Positions 12,796 through 21,038 of a DNA stretch of 25,271 nucleotides are shown in pieces (within the stretch, counting starts at the first letter, position 1; every line of letters begins with the position of its first letter). The stretch covers positions 1-25,271 of the forward strand of contig DASPTB010000105.1 of NCBI GenBank assembly GCA_035623615.1, given 5' to 3'. The position numbers and the translations under genes were made by a program. The stretch comes from DASPTB01 sp035623615. GTDB taxonomy: Bacteria; Actinomycetota; UBA4738. The notes beneath the pieces were generated by a model. The model had not been told where the DNA came from, did not search any database, and saw only the letters and a list, made by a program, of their open reading frames with translations.

Positions 12796-14376
12796 TTGAA
12801 CAGAGTGCTCGTCATCGGGTGGGACGGCGCGGACTGGCGCATCCTGGATCCCCTGCTCGAGCGGGGGATCCTCCCCAACCTGGCCGAGCTGATCGAACGC
12901 GGCGGCCGCGCCACTCTGCGGTCCACCATCCCGACCCATTCGTGGGCCGCGTGGCCCTCCTTCCTCACCGGCGTCGACCCCGACGAGCACGGTGTGTACG
13001 ACATCCTCGAGACGCGGCGTGGCGCCACCCGCCAGCATCCGGTCTCCTACCGGTCGATCCGGGAACGGACGTTCCTGCACGACCTCACCGCAGCCGACGT
13101 CGAGACGGTGATGGTGAACGTCCCGCTGACGGCGCCGCCTCCCACGATCTCGGGCAAGCTTGTCGCGGGAGGCGTCCTTCCCAAGGGCCGCCCGTTCACC
13201 TATCCGGAGTCGCTCGCGGGCGACCTCGAGCGTGCCGGCACGCCTTTCCCGATCAACGGGATGTCGTGGACGACGTTCCGGCATCGTCCCGAGCCGTTCC
13301 TGGCCGAGGTCGTGGAGCTCATCCGCGCCCGGCAGAGGGCGACCGAGCACCTGCTCGACACGACGGACTGGCGCGTCGGCGTCGCGGTGTTCGTGGCGCC
13401 CGACCGCGTGCAGCACTGCCTCAACGAGTACGTGTCGAACGATCACCCCGACTATCCACAGCGATCCGCCGAGCCGCTCGCCGAGAAGGTCCGCGACGTG
13501 TACCGGCGCCTCGACGAGGGCCTCGGCCGGCTGGTAGAGCGCGCCGACGCGGACGACCTGGTGATGTTCATGAGCGACCACGGCATGCAGTCGTGCACTG
13601 GAACCGTGAACATGGACCGACTGCTCGAACGGCTCGGCCTGCTCGAGTTCTCTGCGTCCAACGCCGTGTTCGGGCCGATGCAGTGGGGGCCGATGCGAGC
13701 CGCCGCGCGCAAGGTGTACGACGCGCTGGGGCTGCACGGGAAAGTGTCGCTTCCCCAGGCGGTCAACTGGTCGAAGACGACGGCGTACACGAGCATCCGC
13801 TCGACCGGTCAGGGTGTGAACGTCAACCTGACCGGCCGGGAGAGCGACGGCGTGATCGACGCCGCGAGCTTCGAGCGCGTGCGCGACGACGTCGCGAACA
13901 GGCTCCTGTCGTTCGTCGATCCGCGAACCGGCATCGCGCCGGTCGCACGCGCGACACGACGGGAGGAAGCGTTCAAAGGAACCTACGCCGACGAGGCCCC
14001 GGACCTGATCCTCGACCCGGCGCCGCTGTACATGCTCACCCACGCCAAGCACGCCGTCGAGCCGGCCGACTGGAGCTCGGGCGACCACCGGATCGAGGGC
14101 GTCTTCGCGGCCGCCGGCGCCGGCGTCGACCCGGCCGCGTTCCCCGAGGCACCCCGCCTCGTCGACCTCGCGCCGACGATCCTCGCGGCCGTCGGGGCGG
14201 CGGCGTCGGTGCAGCACACCGGACGGGTACTCGCCGAGGTGGTGGGAGCCGCCGCACAGGAGGCGGCCGCCGCTTCGGCGCAGGGCCCGCGCAGCGAGAA
14301 GGAGTCATCAGGGCTCGACGCCCAGGAAGAAGAGGAGGTCGAGGAGCACCTGCGCGGCCTCGGCTATCTGGAGTGA
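12796..14376 (+). CDS. Alkaline-phosphatase-superfamily phosphodiesterase/nucleotide pyrophosphatase-like protein
   Basis: The 526-residue protein belongs to the type I phosphodiesterase/nucleotide pyrophosphatase group. Visible metal-site and nucleophile motifs are VLVIGWDGADW (4-14, metal Asp), THSWAAWPSFLTG (47-59, probable nucleophile Ser49 where relatives usually have Thr), FVAPDRVQH (Asp and His), MSDHGM (Asp-His) and SSGDHR (late His). It would hydrolyse phosphate mono- or diesters, perhaps on nucleotides, lipids or glycans; the natural substrate cannot be read. The C-terminus ends in an acidic helix and LRGLGYLE, a tail common in this family. There is no signal peptide, so it should be cytoplasmic. 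The TTG 12796 start gives MNRVLVIG, as in relatives; GTG 12805 is an alternative. It overlaps the following gene by 4 nt. Phosphoglycerate mutase or sulfatase activity is possible but less likely. Confidence 0.88.
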   Translation: MNRVLVIGWDGADWRILDPLLERGILPNLAELIERGGRATLRSTIPTHSWAAWPSFLTGVDPDEHGVYDILETRRGATRQHPVSYRSIRERTFLHDLTAADVETVMVNVPLTAPPPTISGKLVAGGVLPKGRPFTYPESLAGDLERAGTPFPINGMSWTTFRHRPEPFLAEVVELIRARQRATEHLLDTTDWRVGVAVFVAPDRVQHCLNEYVSNDHPDYPQRSAEPLAEKVRDVYRRLDEGLGRLVERADADDLVMFMSDHGMQSCTGTVNMDRLLERLGLLEFSASNAVFGPMQWGPMRAAARKVYDALGLHGKVSLPQAVNWSKTTAYTSIRSTGQGVNVNLTGRESDGVIDAASFERVRDDVANRLLSFVDPRTGIAPVARATRREEAFKGTYADEAPDLILDPAPLYMLTHAKHAVEPADWSSGDHRIEGVFAAAGAGVDPAAFPEAPRLVDLAPTILAAVGAAASVQHTGRVLAEVVGAAAQEAAAASAQGPRSEKESSGLDAQEEEEVEEHLRGLGYLE

Positions 14377-15485
14377 CCCGACCCGCCCCGGGGGGCCCGG
14401 GGGACCGGCTCGACCGCAGGACTCTGAACCGAGCGCTCCTCGAGCGGCAGCTGCTTCTCCGACGCAGGAAGATCGCCGCCGGCGACGCGATCGAGCACCT
14501 CGTCGGGCTGCAGGCGCAGATCCCCGCCAACCCCTACGTCTCGCTCTGGTCGCGGCTCGCCGGCTTCGCGCCGAGCCACCTCGCCGACCTGGTACGGGAT
14601 CGGCGGGCCGTCCGTCTGGCGCTGATGCGTTCGACGATCCACCTCGTCAGCGCGAACGATTCCCTCGCGCTGCGGCCCGTGATCCAGCCCGTGCTCGACC
14701 GTCAGCTCCGCGCGAGCTCCTTCGGCAGGAATCTCGCCGGCATCGACGACGCGGCGCTCGTCCGTGCGGCGCGCGTGCTGCTCAGGGAGCCGAAGACGCT
14801 CGCCGAGCTCGGGGCGGGGCTGGCGCGCCGGTGGCCCGATCGGGACGCGACGTCGCTTGCCTACGCGATCCGCAACCTCGTGCCGCTGGTGCAGATCCCC
14901 CCTCGCGGCGTGTGGGGCGAGAGCGGGCAGGCGACGCACGTGGCCGCGGAGACGTGGCTCGGGCGCCCGCTGTCGAGGAGCCGGCGCGCCGACGACGTGG
15001 TCCTTCGCTACCTGGCCGCGTTCGGGCCCGCGTCGGTCCGCGACGTCCAGAGCTGGTCCGGGCTGACCCGCCTGCGCGAGGTGGTGGACCGCCTCCGGCC
15101 GCGGCTGCGCACGTTTCGAGACGAGCAGGGACGGGAGCTCGTCGACGTTCCCGGCGCGCCGCTCCCCGACGCCGAGACGCCGGCGCCTCCCCGATTCCTT
15201 CCCGAGTTCGACAACGTGCTGCTCGGCCACCACGACCGCAGCCGCATCTTTCGCGACGAACGGCAGCGGACCGCGCTCATCGGACGCCCGACGGTCCTCG
15301 TCGACGGCACCGTCGGGGCGACCTGGGATGCGTCGGCGGCGAAGGGAGTCGCCACGCTGTCGGTTCGCCCGCTCGGCCGTATCTCGCGCGCCCACCGTGC
15401 GGCCGTGTCGGAGGAAGGTATCCGGCTGCTCGGCCTCCTCGCACCGGCCGCCGCGCCGGATGTTCGGTTCGTCGGGTCCGGCTGA
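14373..15485 (+). CDS. Winged-helix DNA-binding protein, AlkZ/YcaQ-like DNA glycosylase family
   Basis: The 370-residue protein matches the HTH_42 (formerly DUF1006) family. Members such as AlkZ of Streptomyces and E. coli YcaQ remove alkylated or cross-linked bases. It has the conserved GLQAQ segment (45-49), so the catalytic Q-x-Q motif of AlkZ-type enzymes is present rather than the Q-x-D of YcaQ. Further family traits are LMRSTIHLVSA, a mid-protein winged-helix region (YLAAFGPASVRDVQSWSGL) and the late FLPEFDNVLLGHHDRSRI. The start is GTG 14373, which overlaps the phosphatase stop (GTGA); the frame is open further upstream but only as a shadow of that gene. AlkZ protects some producers from their own DNA-alkylating metabolites; no biosynthetic genes are visible here, so a general repair role is equally possible. 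Confidence 0.88.
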   Translation: MTRPAPGGPGDRLDRRTLNRALLERQLLLRRRKIAAGDAIEHLVGLQAQIPANPYVSLWSRLAGFAPSHLADLVRDRRAVRLALMRSTIHLVSANDSLALRPVIQPVLDRQLRASSFGRNLAGIDDAALVRAARVLLREPKTLAELGAGLARRWPDRDATSLAYAIRNLVPLVQIPPRGVWGESGQATHVAAETWLGRPLSRSRRADDVVLRYLAAFGPASVRDVQSWSGLTRLREVVDRLRPRLRTFRDEQGRELVDVPGAPLPDAETPAPPRFLPEFDNVLLGHHDRSRIFRDERQRTALIGRPTVLVDGTVGATWDASAAKGVATLSVRPLGRISRAHRAAVSEEGIRLLGLLAPAAAPDVRFVGSG

Positions 15486-15520
15486 CGCGGTCGGCCCACG
15501 CGCCGCGCCGGGCGTCTCGC

Positions 15521-16291
15521 CTACGCCCCGGGGCGATCGAGCGGCCGGAGCGAAGCACCGGCCCGAGCCCGCAGCGAGCGTTTGCCGGTTCCCCGGATCC
15601 GCCGATGGCGCCCGCCCTGCGGAAGCTTCTGCAAGAGACCAGCGTAGGAGCTCGAGCTGGTGAGCTGCAGGCGCAGCCCGTCGGGGAGCGGGTGCTCGAA
15701 CACCTTCGTCGCCGCCGCGTCGAGGACCGCCCGCCGCGCCTCCTCCTCCTGCCCAGTCGCTTCGAAGCCGAGCGTCCACCACGCCGCGCCGTTCACGAGC
15801 ACGGCGGTCAGCTCGACCGCGCACTCCGGGGCGGCCGCGCGCCGGCCCGGGGCCGGCACGGCGACGCCGTCGAGGAGCGCGAACGACCGCATCCGCCGCT
15901 CCTTCCCGACCACCGTCCACCCGCTGCGGTTCGGGAGCTGCGGAAGAGCCGACACGAACGGGAACGTCCACTTCTCCCAGCAGTCGATCCAGCCGCGCGC
16001 CCGGCCGGGTACGCGTTCGTCGCCGATGGTCCCGCGGAACACCTTGACGTCGAGCTCCGTCCCGCCGCGGATCTTCACGCTGAGGTCGGGAAGCTGGGCT
16101 CCGACGACGTAGACGTCCTCCCTGACCTCCACGTCGCCGGTCGGGCCGAACCAGTCCAGCACGGACTCCGGGAGCTTCCCCCGACGGAACCACCTGACCT
16201 CGACCGTCTCGTGACGGGTCGGCGACCCGTCGACGGGAAGCCGGAAGCCGGCCTCGCCTGGAAACGCAATCGCAGGTGGGTCGAACCCCAC
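15521..16291 (-). CDS. Conserved hypothetical protein
   Basis: The 256-residue protein is soluble, with no signal peptide or membrane segment. The conserved-looking core runs from ETVEVRWFRRGKLP (about 28-41) through EDVYVVGAQLPDLSVKIRGG (58-77) and LDVKVFRG to GWIDCWEKWTFPF (100-112). The pattern of charged beta strands ending in KIRGG and EKW is loosely like the CYTH (triphosphate tunnel) fold, but I cannot confirm the E-x-E-x-K motif, so I give no function. The last 30 residues are Arg-rich and look like an unconserved extension. The GTG 16291 start has a GGAGGAG sequence just upstream. It converges with the AlkZ-like gene (35 bp apart) and follows a membrane protein gene after 105 bp in which I see nothing clear. 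Confidence 0.72.
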   Translation of the reverse strand: MGFDPPAIAFPGEAGFRLPVDGSPTRHETVEVRWFRRGKLPESVLDWFGPTGDVEVREDVYVVGAQLPDLSVKIRGGTELDVKVFRGTIGDERVPGRARGWIDCWEKWTFPFVSALPQLPNRSGWTVVGKERRMRSFALLDGVAVPAPGRRAAAPECAVELTAVLVNGAAWWTLGFEATGQEEEARRAVLDAAATKVFEHPLPDGLRLQLTSSSSYAGLLQKLPQGGRHRRIRGTGKRSLRARAGASLRPLDRPGA

Positions 16292-16396
16292 TCCACTCCT
16301 CCGCCCGGTGTGTCCGGCAACAATGTCGTTCTGAGCGGACTACGTCAAGGGTCCGCAGAGCCTCGCCGAGCGGGCCGAACGGCCGCACGCCGTTGG

Positions 16397-16894
16397 CTAC
16401 CGAAGGATCTCCACCAGCAGGACCCACGCGTTCCAGACGCTGGCAACGAACAGCAGGAGCACGCCGAGCCCGATCCAGTAGAGCCCTCCCCCGCCGCCCG
16501 CGATCAGCGAGATCGCGCCGACGACGACGGGAAGCGTCCCGGCCTGGACGTACGCCACTCGCAGAATGAGGTATGTGCGGCCGGGATCGGTCGCTTGCCG
16601 GGTCCCGAGCTGCAGCCGGACCGGCACCGCCCAGCCCACGATGCCGAGGACGAGGAGCTCGATGCCGAGCGTTCGCGGAGACTGCCCGGGAACGAGCACC
16701 AGGGCGGAGACGATCAATGCCTCGAGCAGCATCGCGATCGTCTCGCCCGCCCGCCCGGGCAACGATTGGAAGGACATGATGCGCGCGAGATTGATCGAGA
16801 GCGCCACGAAGAGGAGCCCGGCGAGGGCGGCCGCCGCGCCCAACGTGGCGACGAACAACGACTCCCACTCCCTGGGCGTGAACGCGGCGTGCAC
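16397..16894 (-). CDS. Small four-helix integral membrane protein, function unknown
   Basis: The 165-residue protein has a short soluble N-terminus (MHAAFTPREW) and four hydrophobic segments at about 13-36, 52-67, 76-92 and 110-160 (the last long enough for two). The first segment, ATLGAAAALAGLLFVALSINL, is typical of a family of small actinobacterial and proteobacterial membrane proteins of unknown role. It has a central RTYLILRVAYVQ stretch. It is probably transcribed alone or ahead of the hypothetical protein gene on the same strand. It is divergent from another small membrane protein gene with about 100 bp between. I do not recognise a specific function. Confidence 0.75.
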   Translation of the reverse strand: MHAAFTPREWESLFVATLGAAAALAGLLFVALSINLARIMSFQSLPGRAGETIAMLLEALIVSALVLVPGQSPRTLGIELLVLGIVGWAVPVRLQLGTRQATDPGRTYLILRVAYVQAGTLPVVVGAISLIAGGGGGLYWIGLGVLLLFVASVWNAWVLLVEILR

Positions 16895-16992
16895 GGTGAG
16901 GAGCGTAGCGAACCGGGCGGCTCCGTTCCTCGTCGGGCCTCGCTTTCGTGCAGTCCTCGGGAGGGCCGGCCCCGGAGGGTAGGATCGGCCTC

Positions 16993-17349
16993 GTGGACCT
17001 CATGGACCCACCGGCGACCGCGGAGACCGGGGCGCCGGAGGATCGGCCGGAGAGCGCGGGAAGGCGCCGGGCCCGTCTCGGGGCGGCCCTCGAGGCGATC
17101 TCCGTTCTGTTCCTGCTGGCGTCGTACCGCTGGGCGCACCACTGGGGACCCCTCGCCGACACCGTGGTCGCGGTGTGGGCGATCTCGTGGATCGCCGGCT
17201 TCTGGTACTCCGCTCGCGGGCTGCGGTGGGGCGGCCGCCTGGGGGCGGCCGGCTTCGTGGTCGGTCTGCTGATGCTCCTCCTCGTCGCCGGCACCGGCAT
17301 CGCCGCCGCGATGGGAGCCAATCCGGTGGGCTCCTGCGGCGGCGGATAG
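16993..17349 (+). CDS. Small membrane protein, function unknown
   Basis: The 118-residue protein has a Pro/Glu-rich cytosolic N-terminus (1-30), then three hydrophobic segments at about 31-46, 55-73 and 83-106, and a short Gly-rich tail (SCGGG). No known domain is recognised. GTG 16993 is chosen because GGAGGGTAGG precedes it; ATG 17002 is also possible. It is divergent from the 165-residue membrane protein and is followed by the promoter region of the repeat protein. Confidence 0.6.
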   Translation: MDLMDPPATAETGAPEDRPESAGRRRARLGAALEAISVLFLLASYRWAHHWGPLADTVVAVWAISWIAGFWYSARGLRWGGRLGAAGFVVGLLMLLLVAGTGIAAAMGANPVGSCGGG

Positions 17350-17387
17350 GGCCAGCGCCACCAGCTGATCCGTTTCCTCGAAAAGCG

Positions 17388-17416
17388 TTGTTCCCCTGCC
17401 CTTCTGCGCATACCCT
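17388..17416 (+). promoter_or_regulatory. Putative sigma70-type promoter for the repeat protein (TTGTTC - 17 bp - TACCCT)
   Basis: TTGTTC (17388-17393) and TACCCT (17411-17416) are separated by 17 bp, the optimal distance. Transcription would begin near 17423, leaving a leader of about 57 nt that contains a purine-rich ribosome binding site (GGGAGAGGG) before the ATG at 17480. Confidence 0.5.
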
Positions 17417-17479
17417 TTCGCCGACTCGAAGCGACACGCGAGAGCAGCGATCTTCGAGCCACTCGGGAGAGGGTCGGAG

Positions 17480-18718
17480 ATGGGGGGACCTGGGTTGGGA
17501 GGTCCGGCGCTCCGTGTGTCGGTGCTCGCTGCCACCCTGACCCTCACATTGGCCGTCCAGACGGAGCAGCCCGTCCGCGCCGCCACGCCACCGAGGCCGT
17601 TCACGACGCCGTCCTCCGCTCCCGGCGGGGACCGCCCTGCGAACCACATCTGGGACGTGAGCGCTCTCTCGCCCACCGACGCGTGGGCGGTCGGCTCCCG
17701 CTCCACCAGGGACGGCACGATCGCGACGACTTTTCACTGGGCCGGCGCCAGGTGGGCGAAGGTCACGGCGCCACAACCGAGCCAAACGCAGAACACCCTG
17801 CAGAGCGTCGATGCCGTCACGCCCTCCGACGTCTGGGCGGTGGGTTCCTACGTCGACGACACCACCGGGGTCGTGAAGACGCTCGTGCTGCACTGGGACG
17901 GTGCGGCCTGGTCGCAAGTCCCGAGCCCGAGCCGCGGCTCGCAGGTTTCGGTCCTCTGGAGCGTGGGCGCCGACTCGCCGACCGACGCCTGGGCGGTCGG
18001 GAACGAGGGGAACGGCAGGCATTCATTCGGTTTCGTCCTGCACTGGGACGGCAGGCGGTGGGCGAAGGTCTCCGTTCCAAACCCCAGCGCGGCCGTCACG
18101 CTCCGCGGGGTGACCGCGCTCTCACCGACCGACGTGTGGGCCGTCGGCGGGTTTCAGAACACGGGGACGTTCGCGTTCGACTCGCTCATCCTGCATTGGA
18201 ACGGAACAGCGTGGACGGAGGTCGAGCACCCGAACCCCGGCCCGATGGACACCTACCTGTGGGACGCGAGCGCCGTCTCGGCCGCCGACGTATGGGCCGT
18301 GGGGGACTTCTACACCCGCGCGCGGGGCAACGACCATACGCTCGTCCTGCACTGGAACGGCACGCGGTGGGCGAAGGTCCGGTCCCCGAACCCCAGCCAG
18401 CGCCTCAGCAGTCTGCAGGCGGTCGACGTGCTTTCGCCCTCGGATGTGTGGGCCGTTGGCTCCGCGGGCTTCGTCGCCGACCACACGGAGTCGGTCCGGA
18501 CGGTCACGCTGCACTGGGACGGCGCCTCGTGGTCGCAGGTCCCCGCGCCCGATCCGAGCGCCGTCGACAACGAGCTGTTCGCCGTGAGCGCCACCTCGTC
18601 CCAGGACGCGTGGGCGGTGGGATACGAGCAGAACGTCCGAGGAATCGACGCAACGCTTGCGATGCACTGGGACGGCGCCTCGTGGTCACAGGTCGTAACC
18701 CCCAACGCGCGTCGCTGA
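17480..18718 (+). CDS. Secreted seven-repeat protein, probable beta-propeller
   Basis: The 412-residue protein starts with a hydrophobic signal region (about 12-26, LRVSVLAATLTLTLAV) and a likely cleavage near VRAA (about residue 35). The rest is seven tandem repeats of about 50 residues. Each has the pattern L--V-A-SP-D-WAVG, a variable stretch, then LHWDG--W--V--PNPS. WAVG begins about every 50 residues, with the first near 67 and the last in QDAWAVGYEQ. Seven blades of four strands would close a beta-propeller. The W-x-V-x-P-PS linkers resemble repeats often seen in actinobacterial and Chloroflexi exported proteins of unknown role. No catalytic motif, cell-wall anchor or transmembrane tail is visible. 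It ends just before a strong bidirectional hairpin. It might bind polysaccharide or another surface ligand, by analogy only. Confidence 0.85.
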   Translation: MGGPGLGGPALRVSVLAATLTLTLAVQTEQPVRAATPPRPFTTPSSAPGGDRPANHIWDVSALSPTDAWAVGSRSTRDGTIATTFHWAGARWAKVTAPQPSQTQNTLQSVDAVTPSDVWAVGSYVDDTTGVVKTLVLHWDGAAWSQVPSPSRGSQVSVLWSVGADSPTDAWAVGNEGNGRHSFGFVLHWDGRRWAKVSVPNPSAAVTLRGVTALSPTDVWAVGGFQNTGTFAFDSLILHWNGTAWTEVEHPNPGPMDTYLWDASAVSAADVWAVGDFYTRARGNDHTLVLHWNGTRWAKVRSPNPSQRLSSLQAVDVLSPSDVWAVGSAGFVADHTESVRTVTLHWDGASWSQVPAPDPSAVDNELFAVSATSSQDAWAVGYEQNVRGIDATLAMHWDGASWSQVVTPNARR

Positions 18719-18773
18719 GGCGAGCATCGATCGTGCGCGAGGGGTTTCGCACATCGGAGACCTCGCCAAGGAG

Positions 18774-18811
18774 AAGCGAGGAACGGGCCCTTGCGGGCCC
18801 GCTCCTCGCTT
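18774..18811. terminator. Strong hairpin between convergent genes, likely bidirectional terminator
   Basis: AAGCGAGGA-a-CGGGCCC-ttgc-GGGCCCG-c-TCCTCGCTT forms a stem of 9 + 7 pairs with one mismatch and a 4-nt loop. It lies 56 bp after the repeat-protein stop and 9 bp before the stop of the opposing secreted-protein gene, so it can end transcription from both sides. The flanking T-run is weak, as is usual in GC-rich genomes. Confidence 0.85.
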
Positions 18812-18819
18812 CGGAAACC

Positions 18820-19440
18820 TCAGCAGGTCTGACCGTTCGTCACTGCCGAGAACGCCTTGACCGGCCCGCCCGGCACCGGCGCGGGCACGTCACCGAACAT
18901 CCCGGTCATGGCATACGTGGGCGTCGGGCCACCCGCGTCGATCTCGACCTCGACGTTCGCGAGGATCTTGTTCCCGTCCGCCTTCCCCCGCGTACGGGTC
19001 GCCGCGACGATCCAGCCGCGGCCCAGGATTCGATCCGACTGCTCGGGAAGCCCTTGCGTGATGAGCGTCAGACTTCCCGCGTAGACGACGAACGTCGTCG
19101 TCGGGTCGGTCAGCGAGATCTTCGCCGTCGCAACTCCGCGGCCCGTCGCGGTGCTCGCCGTCAGGACGAACTTCGTGATCTTGAGCGTCCCCGTCAGGTT
19201 GTAGGGGCTCGATCCAGGCGTCACGTCGGTCTCGGTGCCTTTCCAGGCTCCTGCGATCTTGTCGTACACGACACCGCCGACCCCGACGCAGTTCGTAGCG
19301 GCCGGTGCCGCCACGGGCGCGGCGTTGAACGACGCGTTCACCGGATCGATCATGGGCGTGCCGGCCGCCGACGCGATCGCAATTCCTGCGATCGAAAACG
19401 CGAGCGTCGCCGCCATGAGCACGGCACCTCGCTTCTTCAT
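18820..19440 (-). CDS. Small secreted protein, function unknown
   Basis: The 206-residue protein starts with a clear signal peptide (MKKRG, then a hydrophobic stretch to about residue 25, with likely cleavage at ASA-AG). The mature part is Thr/Val/Gly-rich, probably beta-sheet: NLTGTLKITKFVLTAS, ATAKISLTDPTTTFVVYAG, LANVEVEIDAG. It has just two mature cysteines, one at about 50 and one as the very last residue, which could form a disulphide closing the chain. The start is ATG 19440, with AAGGAGG at ideal distance; ten residues of open frame before it are not used. There is no recognisable domain. Similar Ala/Thr-rich exported proteins are common in environmental actinobacteria without known role. 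About 155 bp without genes separate it from the GH4 gene. Confidence 0.8.
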   Translation of the reverse strand: MKKRGAVLMAATLAFSIAGIAIASAAGTPMIDPVNASFNAAPVAAPAATNCVGVGGVVYDKIAGAWKGTETDVTPGSSPYNLTGTLKITKFVLTASTATGRGVATAKISLTDPTTTFVVYAGSLTLITQGLPEQSDRILGRGWIVAATRTRGKADGNKILANVEVEIDAGGPTPTYAMTGMFGDVPAPVPGGPVKAFSAVTNGQTC

Positions 19441-19595
19441 CCGAACCCCTCCTTTCGGCGCACCCGGCAACGAGCACGCTCCACGACGTACCGGCCCCGG
19501 CGGGCCGGCCAGGAAGAGTCTCGACCCCCTGACAAGGCCAGCGCAAGCGGCGAGACGGCGACCGATTCGCGAACGAAAAGAGAACGCGAGCCGGC

Positions 19596-20957
19596 TCAGT
19601 TGAGCTTCGGCAGGAGGTCCGGCAGGCCCGCGACGTAGTCGTCGAGGATCGACTTCGCGGCGGGATAGGACGCGACGAGCGGATGTGCGAGAAGGGCACC
19701 GAGCGCCGCGTCGTACGAGCGCTCGACCGCGGCGGTGACCGTCATTCGTTCGTAGATCTTGACGCTCTCGACGAGCGCGAGCGCCGGCCCGGGGAGCGCA
19801 CCCTGGGCGATCGGGTGGGCACCGTGCTCGTCGGCCATGCAGGTCACCTCGACCACGTCGTCGTCGCGCAGGCCATCGATCGCTCCCCGGTTCGGGACGT
19901 CGAGGATGAGCGTCGTCCTCCGGCGTCGCGCGGCGGCGCGCATGACCGCGGTCGCCACGCCCGCGTATCCCTCGCCGTCGAAGGCGCCTTCTTCTTCCGC
20001 TTCATCGGGCACCGCCTCGCCCCGCTCGCGGGCGAAGTACGTGGCGTCGCGCTCGCTCATTGCCCGTTCCCACGCCCGCCGCGCCCCGGTCAGGTCCCCG
20101 GCGTCCACGCCGCGGCGGAGCTGCGGCCAGAGCGCGTCGTTCAACTCCTTGAGCTGGCGCCCCCGCGAGCTCCCGGATCCCCGGATGTGCGCCACGGCCT
20201 GGTCGCGTGCGTAGTAGAAGTAGAGGTACTCCATGGGGAGCATCCCGATCGTCCGCACCAGCTCGGGCTCGAACAGCCGCCAATCGTCGTCGCTCTCCTG
20301 GAGCTCCTCGAACCGGTCCAGCAGCTCGGGGAGGCGGTCGCGGCCGTCGACCAGCACGCGGTGGATCCAGCCGCAGTGATTGAGCCCGGCGTAGTCGGCG
20401 TGCACCCGCTCGGGCGCCAGGTGGAGGAATCGCGCGACGCTGCGCTGCATCGAGATGGGACCGTCGCAGATCCCCACCGCACGGACCGACGAGTGGTCGT
20501 GCAGCGCTTGCATCACGATGCCGACCGGGTTCGTGAAGTTGACGAGCAGCGCGCCGGGCGCCGCGTCCTCGATCAGGCGGGCGTAGCCGAGCATCGCGGG
20601 AATGGTGCGAAGCGCCAACGCGAACCCGCCGGGCCCAGTCGTCTCCTGACCGAGCACCCCATGCTTGAGCGGAACCTCCTCGTCGACGACGCGCGCCGCC
20701 TCCTGCCCGGGCCTGATCGCCGAGAAGACGAACCGCGCGCCGGCGATCGCCTCCCCCGCGTCGGGCTCGCCGCGAAGGCGGAACCCGGCCCCCCAGTCCT
20801 CGCACAGGTGCCCGCCGAGCGCCGTCATGAGCTCGAGGCGCTCGGGATCCGTGTCGTGGAGGACGACCTCGTCCAGGTCGAGGTCGGTCTCGTTCTCGGC
20901 GAGCCCCCGCAACACGAAGGGAGCGCGCACGCCTGCGCCGATCAGGGTCATCTTCAT
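19596..20957 (-). CDS. Glycoside hydrolase family 4 enzyme (NAD+/metal-dependent)
   Basis: The 453-residue protein has the GH4 layout: an N-terminal Rossmann motif MTLIGAGVRAP (3-13), the block R-PG---RV-DEEVPLKHGVLGQETTGPGG (82-111), ALRTIP, NFTNPVGIV (140-148), GICDGP with a metal-site Cys164, and GLNHCGW with His194. GH4 enzymes cleave alpha- or beta-glycosides through oxidation at C3, using NAD+ and a divalent metal. The usual specificity motif after the cysteine (CHEV, CHSV, CHGx or CNxP) is here CDGP, so the substrate is not predictable. It is cytoplasmic. The start is uncertain: ATG 20957 has no spaced ribosome binding site, while ATG 20951 has GAGG at better distance but trims the first strand. 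The frame is open far upstream but as a shadow of the agmatine deiminase gene. It is divergent from that gene by 81 bp. No phosphotransferase or sugar ABC transporter gene is adjacent. Confidence 0.9.
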   Translation of the reverse strand: MKMTLIGAGVRAPFVLRGLAENETDLDLDEVVLHDTDPERLELMTALGGHLCEDWGAGFRLRGEPDAGEAIAGARFVFSAIRPGQEAARVVDEEVPLKHGVLGQETTGPGGFALALRTIPAMLGYARLIEDAAPGALLVNFTNPVGIVMQALHDHSSVRAVGICDGPISMQRSVARFLHLAPERVHADYAGLNHCGWIHRVLVDGRDRLPELLDRFEELQESDDDWRLFEPELVRTIGMLPMEYLYFYYARDQAVAHIRGSGSSRGRQLKELNDALWPQLRRGVDAGDLTGARRAWERAMSERDATYFARERGEAVPDEAEEEGAFDGEGYAGVATAVMRAAARRRRTTLILDVPNRGAIDGLRDDDVVEVTCMADEHGAHPIAQGALPGPALALVESVKIYERMTVTAAVERSYDAALGALLAHPLVASYPAAKSILDDYVAGLPDLLPKLN

Positions 20958-21001
20958 CCTCAACCAGTATCCCCGGCCGTCCGGGGCCGTCGCATCTCGT
21001 C

Positions 21002-21007
21002 TAGGCT
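21002..21007 (+). promoter_or_regulatory. Putative -10 box (TAGGCT) for agmatine deiminase
   Basis: TAGGCT lies 31 bp before the ATG at 21039, giving a leader of about 25 nt with an AAGGA ribosome binding site at good spacing. No clear -35 box is seen at 17 bp, so this is a weak call. Confidence 0.4.
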
Positions 21008-21038
21008 GACCGCGGGCCGGCGTCGAAAGGAACGCGAC

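Noticed and set aside
12819..14372. A long open frame upstream of and in frame with the AlkZ-like protein.
   Set aside because: It overlaps the phosphatase gene in another frame, is Arg/Pro-rich and has no family motifs; it is a GC-rich shadow. The AlkZ-like protein begins at GTG 14373.
14364..17462. A very long minus-strand open frame of over 1000 codons.
   Set aside because: It crosses several well-supported genes on both strands, its composition is Arg/Ala/Pro-rich with no domain, and long chance frames are expected at this GC content.
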